From an uncultured Clostridia bacterium (GTDB taxonomy: Bacteria > Bacillota > Clostridia > TANB77 > CAG-508), in NCBI GenBank assembly GCA_944391155.1, contig CALXSO010000077.1:1-6927 (forward strand): a DNA stretch of 6,927 nt, given 5' to 3'. How positions within the stretch are numbered: the stretch's first letter is position 1; every line of letters begins with the position of its first letter. The notes beneath the pieces were generated by a model. That model worked only from the letters and a program-made list of their open reading frames with translations, was not told where the DNA came from and ran no database searches. Below are positions 1-6,917 of this stretch, one piece after another. The translations under genes were made by a program, and so were the position numbers.

Positions 1-9
1 TAAAATCAT

Positions 10-17
10 TCCTTTCT
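10..17 (-). promoter_or_regulatory. Probable Shine-Dalgarno site of a minus-strand gene beyond the left edge
   Basis: Read on the minus strand this is AGAAAGGA, with about nine bases between it and the window edge. That spacing would suit a start codon immediately outside the window. The bases CCTTT (11-15) and AAAGG (20-24) can also pair around a 4-nt loop, which would bury the site in a small 5-bp hairpin; this may be chance in such AT-rich DNA. The gene itself is not visible, so this is inferred only from the motif and its position. Confidence 0.3.
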
Positions 18-120
18 AAAAAGGCATTAATCAGTACAAATAAATTTCTATAATGAAATTTACTCTTTTTTAACTTTTTATCAGCTTAATATATTTTATG
101 TTATTTTTTAGTTTCGTGAT

Positions 121-158
121 ACAAAAAGTGCATAGTCAAACTAATGATTCTATGCACT
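121..158 (-). terminator. Rho-independent terminator at the end of the mfd-trmL unit
   Basis: A perfect 9-bp inverted repeat, AGTGCATAG (127-135) with CTATGCACT (150-158), encloses a 14-nt loop. On the minus strand the stem is followed at once by TTTTTGT, the usual intrinsic terminator layout. On the plus strand no T-run follows, so it acts in one direction. It lies about 85 nt beyond the trmL stop and no other clear terminator separates the four upstream genes, so it probably ends the whole operon. The stem is only 4/9 G+C, hence moderate confidence. Confidence 0.65.
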
Positions 159-188
159 AATATTATAATTATTCAATTAACTTTTTTT

Positions 189-244
189 CAATTCAGACTT
201 AATGTTATAGAATAGTCTAAAAAGTTGATAAATAAATATTTTTT
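189..244 (-). repeat. Solo, diverged arm of the palindromic element found at 6664-6841
   Basis: Bases 189-203 (CAATTCAGACTTAAT) are identical to 6667-6681. Aligned by hand, 189-244 matches the reverse complement of 6784-6838 at about 44 of 55 positions with one 1-nt gap. The similarity covers the terminal repeat and runs into the central stem sequence. It stops at the trmL stop codon (243-245), and no partner arm is found in trmL or in bases 1-188, so this looks like a truncated or half element. It would be transcribed as part of the 3' untranslated region of the operon, between trmL and the terminator. Confidence 0.55.
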
Positions 245-746
245 ATTTATTAAAATACGAACTTACTGTTTGTAAATCTTCAAAATTCTTTTGTCTCAAA
301 ATCTCATAAGTAATAATTGCGACTGAATTAGATAAATTCAAAGATCTTAATGTTGGTAGCATTGGAATTCTTATTGTTTTAGTATTCAAATACTTTTCTA
401 AAAGCCATTCAGGTAATCCTTTTGTTTCCTTACCATACAAGACAAAAACCTCATCCATTTTTGAATAATCTATATCTGTATACTTTGTCTTTCCTTTAGT
501 TGTAGCAAAAAACATATTGTTATTCTCTGGTTTATATTTTTCTAAAAATTTTTCCAAAGAATCATGTTCTTCTATATCAATCTTATCCCAATAATCTAAT
601 CCAGCTCTTCTTACAGATTTTTCATCAATCTTAAATCCCAATGGATGTACTAAATGTAATTTAGCACCTGTTATAGCACAAGTTCTTGCTATATTTCCTG
701 TATTTTGTGGTATTTCTGGTTCAACCATAACTATATTTAATTTCAT
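243..746 (-). CDS. trmL: tRNA (cytidine/uridine-34 2'-O)-methyltransferase TrmL
   Basis: This is a small SPOUT (trefoil-knot) methyltransferase. TrmL enzymes use S-adenosylmethionine to methylate the ribose 2'-OH of the wobble nucleotide of tRNA-Leu isoacceptors in the cytoplasm. Visible motifs are PEIPQNTGNIARTC at residues 10-23 (family motif 1), LYGKETKGLP around 103-112 (cofactor knot), and RSLNLSNSVAI from about 134 (motif 3, closing the knot). At 167 aa it is slightly longer than the usual 155-160 aa; the excess is a short C-terminal tail after the conserved YEILRQ. The ATG at 746 is preferred because GGAG ends nine bases upstream. The in-frame TTG at 755 directly abuts that Shine-Dalgarno site and is unlikely. 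It is the last gene of the unit, 49 nt after the ATPase gene. The family assignment is very secure; the exact tRNA substrate is inferred from the family. Confidence 0.95.
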   Translation of the reverse strand: MKLNIVMVEPEIPQNTGNIARTCAITGAKLHLVHPLGFKIDEKSVRRAGLDYWDKIDIEEHDSLEKFLEKYKPENNNMFFATTKGKTKYTDIDYSKMDEVFVLYGKETKGLPEWLLEKYLNTKTIRIPMLPTLRSLNLSNSVAIITYEILRQKNFEDLQTVSSYFNK

Positions 747-795
747 GTTAATCAACTCCGTTAATATTTTTCAATTTCAAAATGCAATTTTATAA

Positions 796-2079
796 TTATT
801 TATTATTTACAATTAAATTTTTAATTTTTCCAATCATATAAACTGGTATATCTGTATACCATCCCTGCCATTTATATCTTTCAAAAGTAATATTAACACT
901 AGAATAATTAGAAAATTTTCTATGAAACCATCTTATACTACTATCAATCTTATTATCCCATAGATTAATTTTTATAGGAATCACCTTTGCTTGGAACTGT
1001 ACCAAAAAGTCTATCTCATATTTTGCATTATTTTCTTTCCAATAATATATTTGAGTCCCAATTGTATTTGAAAGTTCTTGAATTACAAATTGTTTCTCAA
1101 AAACTTTATTTCCTATTTTAAAAATTTCATTTCCTTGCAATATTATACTTAAATCTAAATTCATTAAACAGCTTATCAAACCTAAGTCTAATGGAAATAA
1201 CTTAAAATTTAATATATCTTGAAAAGCATTCATTGGTATTCCTGGTCTTAATGCCTTATTTACTTTATATACATATCCTCTTTCTTTTAATATTTCAACT
1301 ATTGGCTCATATTCTACTAATCTTGTACCTATTTTTATATTTCTAAAATCAAATTCTTTATTTTCTTTTTGAATTTGCTCTATTGAATTTAACCAAACTG
1401 TTTTCAATTGGTCACCTAGTACTGTACCTTGCTTTTCCATATCTTCAATAAAAACTTTTATAATATTCTTTTGGTTTTCCCTAACCAATCTATAATCTTT
1501 ACTTCTTGCAAAATTCTCTACAACTTCTGGCATTCCGCCAATATATATATATTTCTTCAAGTTATTTATATATTTTTTTGATTCTCTATCTATACTTTCA
1601 AAATCTAACTTTTCAAGATAATCTGCTAGTTCTTTTTCATCTATTGCATATAAAAACTCTTGATAATTTAGTGGAAAAATATTCATAACTTGTACTTTAA
1701 AGTCTAATTCGCCTTCTAAAATTCTAGATGTTACTAATATTACAGATAAATTTTTATTTTCTAAAATTTCTTTTATCTCTTTTACGTTTTCTAGATTTTC
1801 GATATTGTCTAAAACTACTATAATGTTGTGATCATTATTTTTGTTACTTAATAAATTTATAAGCTGTCCAATATTTTCTACTTTCTTTTCTAGATCATTA
1901 TCTAAATATCCTATGCCATCTTGTCCAAAATTTATATAAACTGTATTTTCGGATATATTTTTTAAAAATTCTTTTACTAAAAATGTCTTTCCAACTCTTC
2001 TAGCTCCTTTTATTAAAAGTGGAAATTTTCTTTTTTTCTTATTCCATTCATATAACTCATTAATTTTTTCTCTATACAT
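796..2079 (-). CDS. AAA_14/DUF4143-type P-loop ATPase, partly degenerate
   Basis: This 427-aa protein has the layout of the widespread AAA_14 plus DUF4143 family, whose role is largely unknown. Walker A, GARRVGKT, lies at residues 25-32. The Walker B strand is IIVVLDNI with D91 followed by N92, where the family normally has D-E. GGMPEVV (181-187) is a family hallmark at the start of the second half. A C-terminal restriction-endonuclease-like segment follows, with EIDFLV (355-360) and then IPIKIN (367-372); relatives usually carry E-x-K where this has K370-I-N372. No signal peptide or membrane segment is evident, so it is probably cytoplasmic. The ATG at 2079 has GGTGGTG just upstream; an ATG at 2091 (four residues longer, 2 nt after the preceding stop) lacks a Shine-Dalgarno site. 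It sits between two RNA methyltransferase genes with short gaps, so it is probably cotranscribed. ATP binding is likely, but hydrolysis and nuclease function are doubtful. Confidence 0.85.
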   Translation of the reverse strand: MYREKINELYEWNKKKRKFPLLIKGARRVGKTFLVKEFLKNISENTVYINFGQDGIGYLDNDLEKKVENIGQLINLLSNKNNDHNIIVVLDNIENLENVKEIKEILENKNLSVILVTSRILEGELDFKVQVMNIFPLNYQEFLYAIDEKELADYLEKLDFESIDRESKKYINNLKKYIYIGGMPEVVENFARSKDYRLVRENQKNIIKVFIEDMEKQGTVLGDQLKTVWLNSIEQIQKENKEFDFRNIKIGTRLVEYEPIVEILKERGYVYKVNKALRPGIPMNAFQDILNFKLFPLDLGLISCLMNLDLSIILQGNEIFKIGNKVFEKQFVIQELSNTIGTQIYYWKENNAKYEIDFLVQFQAKVIPIKINLWDNKIDSSIRWFHRKFSNYSSVNITFERYKWQGWYTDIPVYMIGKIKNLIVNNK

Positions 2080-2093
2080 TTTCACCACCATTA

Positions 2094-2930
2094 TTATACA
2101 GATTTTAATTCTTTCTTTCCAATTTTTTGTCTAACATATTCATACAAAATAATCCCAGTTGCCACAGAAACATTTAAACTTTCTGTTTTTCCAATCATAG
2201 GTATTTTTACTTTCTCATCCGCAATTTTTTGTATCTCTTCACTCACTCCGTTTGCTTCATTTCCTATTACAATTATTTTTTTATTATAGTCAATATCATA
2301 TATGCTATTTTTTGTTTTTAATGATGTCACCACTACATTATATTTTTGTTTTTTTAAATTTCGTAATATTTCTTTTAAGTTTTCACATTCAATAATTTTA
2401 ACTCTAAAAATAGCTCCCATTGTTGAACGAACTACTTTTGGATTATAACTATCTGCTGTTCCCTTTGATACCAATATTTGATTAGCCCCTATACTATCTA
2501 CAGTTCTTAAAATTGTTCCTAAGTTTCCAGGGTCTTGAATATCATCTAATGCTACTATTATATCTTGCGTACAATCTATTGACTGTATTTCATTTTCTCC
2601 TTTTAATTGTGATATTATCATATTTTTTTCCATTATTGCCATTATACCTTGTGGATTTTTTACGTCTGTTAAAGTTTCAAATATTTGGTTTGTAATATAT
2701 ACACATTCATATTTTGCTATTTCATACATTAGTTCTTTTGGAATATTTGAAGTCTTTTCACAATCATCACATATAATAATTTGCTTAATTTTAGCATTTT
2801 CTTTTATTGCTTCTTCTATAAGTTTTATTCCTTCTATTATAAACTCATTATTTAAATCTCTATATTTTTTATCTTTTAATTTTTTTATATGTTTTATAAA
2901 TTCATTATTTTTACTCGAAATTATATTCAT
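2094..2930 (-). CDS. TrmH/SpoU-family RNA 2'-O-ribose methyltransferase
   Basis: This is a 278-aa SPOUT enzyme of the two-domain TrmH/RlmB/YsgA group, which methylates ribose 2'-OH groups in rRNA or tRNA. The N-terminal part (about 1-110) resembles the SpoU substrate-binding domain, including FIIEGIKLIEEAI near residue 30. The catalytic domain has all three family motifs: DDIQDPGNLGTILRT with N136 and R142, IVIGNEANGVSEEI with G223-N224-E225, and IPMIGKTESLNVSVA with N253. The ATG at 2930 is supported by AAGGAG seven bases upstream. It starts 58 nt after the mfd stop, and its own stop is 14 nt before the likely ATPase start. Length and motifs look intact. The target nucleotide cannot be read from the sequence; B. 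subtilis YsgA-like or 23S rRNA methyltransferases are the nearest recalled relatives, so no gene symbol is given. Confidence 0.92.
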   Translation of the reverse strand: MNIISSKNNEFIKHIKKLKDKKYRDLNNEFIIEGIKLIEEAIKENAKIKQIIICDDCEKTSNIPKELMYEIAKYECVYITNQIFETLTDVKNPQGIMAIMEKNMIISQLKGENEIQSIDCTQDIIVALDDIQDPGNLGTILRTVDSIGANQILVSKGTADSYNPKVVRSTMGAIFRVKIIECENLKEILRNLKKQKYNVVVTSLKTKNSIYDIDYNKKIIVIGNEANGVSEEIQKIADEKVKIPMIGKTESLNVSVATGIILYEYVRQKIGKKELKSV

Positions 2931-2950
2931 AGCAGATCTCCTTGTATAAA

Positions 2951-2971
2951 ATAGTTAACTACGCTAACTAT
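2951..2971 (-). other. Small hairpin between mfd and the SpoU methyltransferase gene
   Basis: ATAGTTA (2951-2957) and TAACTAT (2965-2971) form a 7-bp stem around a 7-nt loop. On the minus strand it is followed by TTTTATAC and then the Shine-Dalgarno site of the next gene. The stem is weak and the T-run short, so it is more likely an attenuating or mRNA-stability hairpin than a full terminator. On the plus strand it is followed by a T-rich stretch (2975-2985), but no plus-strand gene ends here. Confidence 0.3.
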
Positions 2972-2988
2972 AAATTTTTTATTTTGAC

Positions 2989-5900
2989 CTATTTTAAAAC
3001 TTTTAAAAATTCTTGCACATCATTTAATATCTGTCTTTCATTAGTTGTTCCAATTTCTAAAGTAATCATAGGTTTAACACCTGGTGAAAATTTAATTCTA
3101 TTTCGATATTGTTTTACTAGTTCTTCTACATCTACACTAAACTTACTTTGTTCAAATGTAAATACTACAGCTGTTCTTCTACTCATTATCTTAGTAATAT
3201 AAAAATTTTTAGCTAAATATTTTATTCTTGCAATATCTAATAAATTTTCTAGTTCAGGTGGCATATTTCCAAATCTATCAATTATTTCGTCTATTTCATT
3301 TTGAATATCTTCTTCATTTTTACATAATGCAATATTTTGATAAATTTCAATTTTCTGTGCAGAATCAGATATATATTCATCTGGTATATAGCTTGTTACA
3401 TTTAAATCTATTTGTATATCTATGTCTTCTTCTACTTCTTCACCTTTCATTTCTTTGACAACTTCATTTAATAAATTACAATATGTATCATATCCTACTT
3501 GCTCCAAGTGTCCTGATTGTATTTCCCCAAGTAAACTTCCTGCACCTCTAATCTCTAAATCTCTCATTGCTATTTTAAATCCTGATCCAAATTCTGTAAA
3601 TTCTTTAATAGCTTTTAATCTTTTATCTGCAACTTCAGATAACATTTTGTCCCTTTTATATGTTATATATGCATATGCTTGTCTATCAGATCTTCCAACT
3701 CTACCTCTTATTTGATAAAGCTGTGCCAAGCCCATTCTATCAGCATTTTCAACTATTATTGTATTAGCATTTGGAATATCTATTCCTGATTCTAATATTG
3801 TTGTACATACTAATACATTTGACTTTCCATCTATAAAATCTTTCATAATATCTTCAATTTGTGTTCCTGTCATTCTTCCATGAGCATATGATACAATTGC
3901 TTCTGGTACAAGCCTTGAAATCATATCTGCCTTTTTTTGAATATTTTCAACATTATTAAATATATAGAAAACCTGACCATTCCTTTCAAGTTCTTTTGTA
4001 ATTGCCTCTTTTACAACCTCTGTATCATATTCTAATACATAAGTTTGTACAGGTTTTCTATTTTGCGGTGGTTCATATATTACAGACATATCTCTTATTC
4101 CAACAATCGACATATGCATTGTCCTTGGAATTGGTGTTGCAGTCATTGTTAAAACATCTATATTTGCTTTGTACTGTTTTATCTTTTCCTTAGCCTTTAC
4201 TCCAAATCTATGTTCTTCATCAATAATCAATAATCCTATATCTTTAAATTCTACATCCTTACTAAGTAGTCTATGTGTCCCAATAACGATATCTACTTCA
4301 CCTAGTTTTAATTTTTTTATTGTATCTTTTTGTTGCTTTGCTGTTCTAAATCTATTTAATAATTCAATTTTTATTGGAAAGTCTTTCATTCTATTTTTGA
4401 ACTCTTGATATTGTTGATCTGCTAGAACTGTTGTTGGAACTAAGTATGCTACCTGTTTTTGATCCATTACTGCCTTAAAAGCTGCTCTTATTGCAACTTC
4501 TGTTTTTCCATATCCAACATCACCACAAAGTAATCTATCCATAGGTCTTGAAATTTCCATATCCTTTTTTACTTCATCAATACATCTTAATTGGTCATCT
4601 GTCTCTTGATATGGAAATTTTGCTTCAAATTCTGCCTGCCAAGGTGTATCTTTACTAAAGGCAAAACCTTTTGCTTTTTCTCTTTTGGCATATAATTCTA
4701 TCAATTCTCTTGCAACTGCTCTTAAATTTTTCTTTACCTTTGCTTTTGTTTCAGTCCATTCTTTGCTTCCTAATTTATTTATTTTAGGTTGAATTGCATC
4801 TCCACCAATATATTTTCTAATACTGTCTAATTGATTTGTAGGAACATATAAAATATCATCATTTTGATACTTTATTTTTATATAATCTTTTGTTGTTCCA
4901 TCTGCAGTTATAGTATTTACACCTATATAAATTCCTATTCCATAAGTTTTATGTACTACATAATCTCCTACTTTTAAATCTGCAAATACAACTTTTTCTC
5001 CTTCTTTATAAGCTTTATTTGCAACTGTTCTCTTCTTCTTTCCGCCATCTATTAAATCGTCTGCTGAAATTACAACTTGATTTATTTCATAGTTCTCAAA
5101 ACCAGATGAAATTTTTCCAATACTTATTGTCACAATTTTTTCTTTTGATTTAACTATTATTGTTTTATCTAATTTTTCTTCTATTTTTGATGGAATTTCT
5201 TGTTTTTCTAATATATCTCTTAATTTTTTTGTTTTTTCTTTATTATCCACCAAAATATAAACATTTTTATTATCTTTTAATAATTTTTTTAAATCTTCAA
5301 ATAAATTTTCTATTTCACTTTTATAATAATTAATTTCTCTATATTCGAATATATATTTTTCTGCTTGTCTTTTCGTAACTGAATCCTGCTTATTCAAATA
5401 TAATATTGTTTTATTTGATTTTTCTAATTTTTCATCTAGTACATCATATGTAAGCATTCCATTTAAAGCTTGAGGAACTATTTTTTCTTTTTCTAGTAAA
5501 GTTCTACTTAAATTATTTATATCTTGTAATATATTAATTGCCCTCTGGTTTACTTTACTTTCATCATCAACTGCTATTACATAATTTTCTTTAAGGTAAT
5601 CAATTAAAGTATCTTGCTTATCATAAAAGCAATCAAAATATTTATCTATTTTACTTATATAATTTCCTGCTTTTATTTGCTCTATATCTTCTTCTATTAT
5701 TTCTTCTTGCTTATCATCAGTTATATTTTTTCTAATTTTTTTGCATATATCCTCTATTTTTGATTCCAATATATATTCATGTGCAGGGTATATTTCAACT
5801 TTATCTAATGTATTTATTGACCTTTGACTTACTATTGCAAAATTTCTTATTGAATCAACCTCATCTCCCCAAAACTCAATTCTAACACCTATTTTATCAT

Positions 5901-6450
5901 CAAGTGATACATCTAAAATACCACCTCTTACACTAAATTGCCCTCTACCTTCGATTAAATCACATCTAACATATCCTAAACTCACTAATTTCTGTTTTAT
6001 TTCCTCTAAAGAATACACTTCTCCAATTTTTAAATTAATTGTGTTTTTATATAAAATCTCCTTTGATGGTAATTTTTGCATTAAACTTTCAATTGTTGTT
6101 ACAATAATCGGTATTCTTTTTTCTTTTATTTTATTTAATGCATCAATTCTCTCATAAGGCAAATTCTTGCTCTCTGCAATATAATCATAAGTTACAATTT
6201 CCTTTTTTGGAAAAAAAATCACTTTATCTGTAAAAGCTTTTAAATTATCTACAATCTGTTTTGCTTGTATTTCATTATATGTTATCAATGCAATTGGCTT
6301 TTTTGCGTATTCATTTATACCAAGCAAAATTTGAATCATTCCAACGTCAGTTAAGCCCGATATATCTATCGGACTTTTTTTATTTTCTATCTCTTTTACA
6401 ATATCTACAAATTTTTCTGATTTTCCAAGTTCACCTATAATTGTATTCAT
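2989..6450 (-). CDS. mfd: Transcription-repair coupling factor Mfd
   Basis: Mfd is an ATP-driven DNA translocase. It pushes or dislodges RNA polymerase stalled at lesions and recruits UvrA for nucleotide excision repair. At 1153 aa it is full length for the family (about 1150-1180). Domain order is as expected. A UvrB-like N-terminal part includes GRGQFSVRGGILDV near 165-180. The RNA-polymerase-interacting CarD-like domain begins at VGDYVVHKTYGIGIYIG (about 494). Helicase domains follow with Walker A GDVGYGKT (643-650), DEEH (744-747), TMTATPIPRT, and QIRGRVGR (913-920). A C-terminal regulatory domain starts near YIPDEYI (about 1020). The chosen ATG has AAGGGGCGG just upstream. An in-frame extension of 22 codons to a GTG at 6516 is possible but lacks a good ribosome site and is not needed for the fold. 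It heads the four-gene unit, behind a promoter at 6543-6570. No key residue appears lost. Confidence 0.97.
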   Translation of the reverse strand: MNTIIGELGKSEKFVDIVKEIENKKSPIDISGLTDVGMIQILLGINEYAKKPIALITYNEIQAKQIVDNLKAFTDKVIFFPKKEIVTYDYIAESKNLPYERIDALNKIKEKRIPIIVTTIESLMQKLPSKEILYKNTINLKIGEVYSLEEIKQKLVSLGYVRCDLIEGRGQFSVRGGILDVSLDDKIGVRIEFWGDEVDSIRNFAIVSQRSINTLDKVEIYPAHEYILESKIEDICKKIRKNITDDKQEEIIEEDIEQIKAGNYISKIDKYFDCFYDKQDTLIDYLKENYVIAVDDESKVNQRAINILQDINNLSRTLLEKEKIVPQALNGMLTYDVLDEKLEKSNKTILYLNKQDSVTKRQAEKYIFEYREINYYKSEIENLFEDLKKLLKDNKNVYILVDNKEKTKKLRDILEKQEIPSKIEEKLDKTIIVKSKEKIVTISIGKISSGFENYEINQVVISADDLIDGGKKKRTVANKAYKEGEKVVFADLKVGDYVVHKTYGIGIYIGVNTITADGTTKDYIKIKYQNDDILYVPTNQLDSIRKYIGGDAIQPKINKLGSKEWTETKAKVKKNLRAVARELIELYAKREKAKGFAFSKDTPWQAEFEAKFPYQETDDQLRCIDEVKKDMEISRPMDRLLCGDVGYGKTEVAIRAAFKAVMDQKQVAYLVPTTVLADQQYQEFKNRMKDFPIKIELLNRFRTAKQQKDTIKKLKLGEVDIVIGTHRLLSKDVEFKDIGLLIIDEEHRFGVKAKEKIKQYKANIDVLTMTATPIPRTMHMSIVGIRDMSVIYEPPQNRKPVQTYVLEYDTEVVKEAITKELERNGQVFYIFNNVENIQKKADMISRLVPEAIVSYAHGRMTGTQIEDIMKDFIDGKSNVLVCTTILESGIDIPNANTIIVENADRMGLAQLYQIRGRVGRSDRQAYAYITYKRDKMLSEVADKRLKAIKEFTEFGSGFKIAMRDLEIRGAGSLLGEIQSGHLEQVGYDTYCNLLNEVVKEMKGEEVEEDIDIQIDLNVTSYIPDEYISDSAQKIEIYQNIALCKNEEDIQNEIDEIIDRFGNMPPELENLLDIARIKYLAKNFYITKIMSRRTAVVFTFEQSKFSVDVEELVKQYRNRIKFSPGVKPMITLEIGTTNERQILNDVQEFLKVLK

Positions 6451-6454
6451 TATA

Positions 6455-6463
6455 CCGCCCCTT
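6455..6463 (-). promoter_or_regulatory. Shine-Dalgarno site that fixes the mfd start
   Basis: The minus strand reads AAGGGGCGG followed by TATA and the ATG at 6450. It is the only purine-rich ribosome site next to any of the candidate starts (GTG 6516, ATG 6492, ATG 6450), so it decides in favour of 6450. With the promoter upstream, this gives a leader of about 86 nt. Confidence 0.65.
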
Positions 6464-6542
6464 ATTTTTGTATATGCACCGCCTACACTCATAGTAATAT
6501 AACAGTCATACTCCACTATACATATCTCTTTCTTTTGCAGAT

Positions 6543-6570
6543 ATTATATCAAATATTAATTAAAAATCAA
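6543..6570 (-). promoter_or_regulatory. Sigma-A-type promoter of mfd and the operon
   Basis: On the minus strand a -35 box TTGATT (6570-6565) is separated by 16 bp from a perfect -10 box TATAAT (6548-6543). The predicted transcription start is near 6536. It is the best promoter-like sequence upstream of mfd, and no equally good one was seen in the gaps between the downstream genes. Confidence 0.75.
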
Positions 6571-6663
6571 GTAAACATCCAAAATTGTTTACCATATATT
6601 AGCAAATATTACAATTCTGTAATAATCGATGAAATTTCCCTGCAAAATTGTAAGCAAATAAAA

Positions 6664-6841
6664 TTACAATTCAGACTTAATTTCATGTTACAAATTAGTA
6701 TAACATAGATGTAATTCGCCTAAAAGGTAGTGTATAAATGTTTTTTGTCAAAGATACATAAGTAGACCTAAAGTTTTTTTGACAAAAGATATTTATATAT
6801 TACCTTTCTAACTACTCTACAAAATGAAGTCTGAATTGTAA
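6664..6841. repeat. 178-bp palindromic element with 15-bp terminal inverted repeats (MITE-like or structured RNA)
   Basis: TTACAATTCAGACTT (6664-6678) is matched perfectly by its reverse complement at 6827-6841. Inside are a 6-bp hairpin, ATGTTA (6685-6690) with TAACAT (6701-6706), and a long stem pairing 6723-6754 with 6776-6807. The two arms are homologous along most of their length, the left carrying about 24 extra bases that contain the small hairpin. There is no open reading frame of useful size inside, so it cannot encode a transposase. CAAAT occurs at 6655-6659 and again at 6842-6846, a possible but weak target duplication. A diverged single arm lies at 189-244. It sits between the mfd promoter and the rightward promoter. 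A nonautonomous mobile element fits best; a transcribed structured RNA is the main alternative. Confidence 0.7.
6723..6807 (+). other. Long central hairpin, 32 continuous pairs with five G-U
   Basis: Bases 6723-6754 pair with 6776-6807 without a mismatch or bulge if read as plus-strand RNA, leaving a 21-nt loop (6755-6775). Five pairs are wobble: 6730/6800, 6732/6798, 6740/6790, 6742/6788 and 6753/6777. On the minus strand the same five would be C-A mismatches. No T-run follows on the plus strand, so it is not an intrinsic terminator. No convincing promoter was found directly upstream on the plus strand, so whether it is transcribed is unknown. Confidence 0.7.
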
Positions 6842-6883
6842 CAAATTTCATACTATACTCATGATATATGCAAAAAAAATCAA

Positions 6884-6912
6884 TTGACTTTTCAAAACGA
6901 TTTTTATATACT
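6884..6912 (+). promoter_or_regulatory. Sigma-A-type promoter of a plus-strand gene beyond the right edge
   Basis: TTGACT (6884-6889) and TATACT (6907-6912) are separated by exactly 17 bp, each one base from consensus. The predicted start is near 6919, immediately before the ribosome site at 6918-6927. It is divergent from the mfd promoter. Confidence 0.7.
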
Positions 6913-6917
6913 TTTTT

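Noticed and set aside
195..218. AGACT/AGTCT hairpin downstream of trmL
   Set aside because: Only five pairs around a 14-nt loop with no T-run on the minus strand; probably incidental within the repeat arm.
231..251. AT-only inverted repeat over the trmL stop as a second terminator
   Set aside because: The 8-bp stem contains no G or C and overlaps the coding end; the hairpin at 127-158 is the better terminator.
2942..4408. Plus-strand open frames opposite mfd and the other genes
   Set aside because: They lie antisense to clearly conserved proteins, show low-complexity Leu/Ser/Phe-rich composition, and lack ribosome sites and family motifs.
6451..6516. N-terminal extension of Mfd by 22 residues from a GTG at 6516 (or from ATG 6492)
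   Set aside because: Neither upstream start has a convincing ribosome site, whereas ATG 6450 has AAGGGGCGG at a usable distance and gives a family-typical length.
6506..6523. Five-codon upstream reading frame (MYSGV) in the mfd leader
   Set aside because: The purine-rich stretch before it is a poor Shine-Dalgarno match and such short frames are expected by chance; nothing ties it to regulation.
6738..6761. Seven-codon frame (MFFVKDT) starting after AAGGT inside the palindromic element
   Set aside because: It lies wholly within the long stem and loop, and the same bases are explained by the inverted repeat.
6609..6841. Four TTACAATT motifs (6609, 6646 inverted, 6664, 6834 inverted) as a possible operator cluster
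   Set aside because: Two are the terminal repeats of the palindromic element, and the same octamer also occurs in coding DNA near 807, so it is not specific in this AT-rich sequence.
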